A stretch of 7,495 nucleotides of DNA from an uncultured Prevotellaceae bacterium (GTDB lineage: Bacteria > Bacteroidota > Bacteroidia > Bacteroidales > Muribaculaceae): positions 1 through 7,495 of the forward strand of contig USOC01000051.1 of NCBI GenBank assembly GCA_900556245.1. Reading direction: 5' to 3'. The notes under the pieces are model-generated. The model saw only the letters and a list, made by a program, of their open reading frames with translations, had not been told where the DNA came from and did not search any database. Shown in pieces: positions 6,896 through 7,495 of this stretch (position 1 is the stretch's first letter; the number at the start of each line of letters is the position of its first letter). The position numbers were made by a program, and so were the translations under genes.

Positions 6896-7204
6896 TTATT
6901 CGGCATCTTCTACAGAGGCAATGGCCGATTCAAGCACGGAAGGACGCTGTAAGCCGACTTGGCGCCAACGGATTTCTCCATTTTTGAATATGATCAGAGT
7001 TGGGACAGATTGCACATGAAATTCTGCTGCCAACGCTTGATTTTTGTCGACATCCACTTTGAGAATCGTTGCTTTGTCACCGACTTTAGCTTTGACCTCT
7101 TCCAATATGGGATGCATTCGTTGGCAGGGACCGCACCATGAGGCGTAGAAATCAACCAATGTAGGCTTGGCAGACGAGATGATTGTTTTGAAATTTTCGT
7201 TCAT
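6896..7204 (-). CDS. trxA: Thioredoxin
   Basis: A 102-residue cytoplasmic dithiol-disulfide oxidoreductase, near the usual thioredoxin length and with no signal peptide or membrane segment. The chain shows [14 protein letters not shown] with the buried Asp18 and the redox pair Cys24/Cys27 in [13 protein letters not shown] (49-56) is the next core strand; [12 protein letters not shown] (66-77) has the cis-Pro68; the C-terminal helix is [11 protein letters not shown]. Start is the ATG read from 7204 down; no Shine-Dalgarno is visible in its A-rich leader. It converges on dapA with no intergenic base. It may act generally in reducing ribonucleotide reductase and other partners; nothing here ties it to lysine synthesis. 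Confidence 0.94.
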   Translation of the reverse strand: MNENFKTIISSAKPTLVDFYASWCGPCQRMHPILEEVKAKVGDKATILKVDVDKNQALAAEFHVQSVPTLIIFKNGEIRWRQVGLQRPSVLESAIASVEDAE

Positions 7205-7263
7205 AGTCGTATTTTTAAGTTTGTCATTTTAATAGATAACCATTTTTATATCGTTTCTGTTCA

Positions 7264-7296
7264 CAAATATTGAAGGTGAAGATTCTGAGAATTAAA
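7264..7296 (-). promoter_or_regulatory. Weak candidate promoter for trxA
   Basis: On the minus strand AATATTTG (7271 down to 7264) matches TAnnTTTG with one mismatch, and TTTA (7296 down to 7293) stands 21 bp upstream in place of TTTG. Transcription would begin near 7258, about 55 nt before the trxA ATG. The spacing is right but both boxes are imperfect. Confidence 0.3.
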
Positions 7297-7302
7297 CGTT
7301 TT

Positions 7303-7333
7303 GGAAGCTGAGATGGTTTGCTTCCCAGTTTTT
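7303..7333 (+). terminator. Possible weak intrinsic terminator, plus strand
   Basis: GGAAGC (7303-7308) and GCTTCC (7320-7325) form a perfect 6-bp stem with an 11-nt loop, and TTTTT (7329-7333) begins three bases later. No plus-strand gene ends nearby; the only source of such transcripts would be readthrough from dapA across trxA. The short stem and long loop keep confidence low. Confidence 0.3.
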
Positions 7334-7356
7334 ATAATAAAAAAGTCAGTTGAAGA

Positions 7357-7388
7357 TTTGCAAAATTCGATAGATTGACCTACCTTTG
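7357..7388 (+). promoter_or_regulatory. Promoter of tRNA-Arg
   Basis: TTTG (7357-7360), a 20-bp spacer and TACCTTTG (7381-7388) match the Bacteroidota -33/-7 consensus at all fixed positions. The expected start is near 7394, so the precursor would have a 5' extension of about 12 nt for RNase P to remove. Confidence 0.8.
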
Positions 7389-7405
7389 CAACGCTTTATG
7401 CAGAT

Positions 7406-7479
7406 GGTCCAGTAGCTCAGCTGGATAGAGCAACAGCCTTCTAAGCTGTGGGTCGAGCGTTCGAACCGCTCCGGGATCA
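7406..7479 (+). tRNA. tRNA-Arg (anticodon TCT)
   Basis: A 74-nt tRNA, counted to the discriminator base, that folds into a full cloverleaf. D-stem GCTC/GAGC (7415-7418, 7428-7431), anticodon stem ACAGC/GCTGT (7433-7437, 7445-7449) with loop CTTCTAA and anticodon TCT (7440-7442), a 5-nt variable region, and T-stem GAGCG/CGCTC (7455-7459, 7467-7471) around TTCGAAC. A20 in the D-loop with C35 and U36 are known arginine identity elements; it would read AGA and AGG. The acceptor stem (7406-7412 with 7472-7478) has a G-U wobble at 2:71 and an A-G mismatch at 6:67 (7411 and 7473). The CCA end is not encoded: CTA follows discriminator A7479. Another element may follow beyond the window. Confidence 0.95.
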
Positions 7480-7495
7480 CTATAGCCTTATCGAA

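Noticed and set aside
1..7495. Mobile element, prophage, CRISPR array, defence or toxin-antitoxin system
   Set aside because: I saw no transposase, integrase, regularly spaced repeats or paired small toxin/antitoxin genes. No direct repeats at the tRNA suggest integration within the window.

Overview
This window is an ordinary chromosomal housekeeping segment from a member of the Bacteroidota, most likely order Bacteroidales. Several independent signs agree. The predicted promoters fit the Bacteroides-type -33/-7 pattern (TTTG, then about 20 bp, then TAnnTTTG) rather than the E. coli -35/-10 pattern. Most start codons lack a strong Shine-Dalgarno sequence and sit behind A-rich leaders. The LysA and DapA proteins look like the Bacteroidales versions. 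The sequence alone does not give a genus.

Layout. Positions 1-566 hold the 3' end of a gene of unknown function (propeller-like). A 95-bp gap follows, with a candidate promoter and a perfect 24-nt palindromic hairpin. Next comes a Porin_O_P-type outer-membrane porin (662-1933). A well-formed promoter (1979-2009) and a foldable leader (2016-2056) precede rpmE2, encoding the zinc-free type B ribosomal protein L31 (2075-2329), which is closed by a very strong hairpin terminator (2355-2412). A gene-poor gap of about 350 bp (2410-2760) carries the likely promoter of the next operon. That operon reads ftsE-like ATPase (2761-3426), lysC aspartate kinase (3496-4806), lysA diaminopimelate decarboxylase (4828-5982), dapA dihydrodipicolinate synthase (6011-6895). 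A small thioredoxin gene (6896-7204, minus strand) faces dapA with no base between the two stop codons. The window ends with a tRNA-Arg(TCT) at 7406-7479 behind a near-consensus promoter.

How the genes work together. LysC makes aspartyl phosphate, DapA makes the first committed intermediate of the DAP/lysine branch, and LysA converts meso-DAP to lysine. The operon therefore holds the entry step, the branch-point step and the last step; asd, dapB, the aminotransferase or dehydrogenase step and dapF must lie elsewhere. Meso-DAP is also the cross-linking residue of peptidoglycan in this group, so co-transcription with an FtsE-type divisome ATPase would join wall precursor supply to division. By eye, the lysine site of LysC is largely kept while that of DapA is not, which suggests feedback acts at LysC.

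I found no mobile element, CRISPR array, phage gene, defence system or toxin-antitoxin pair, and no clearly new system. The points most worth checking are regulatory: the structured rpmE2 leader, the porin hairpin at its predicted transcription start, the ftsE/lysine linkage, the zero-gap dapA/trxA convergence, and an acceptor-stem mismatch in the tRNA.
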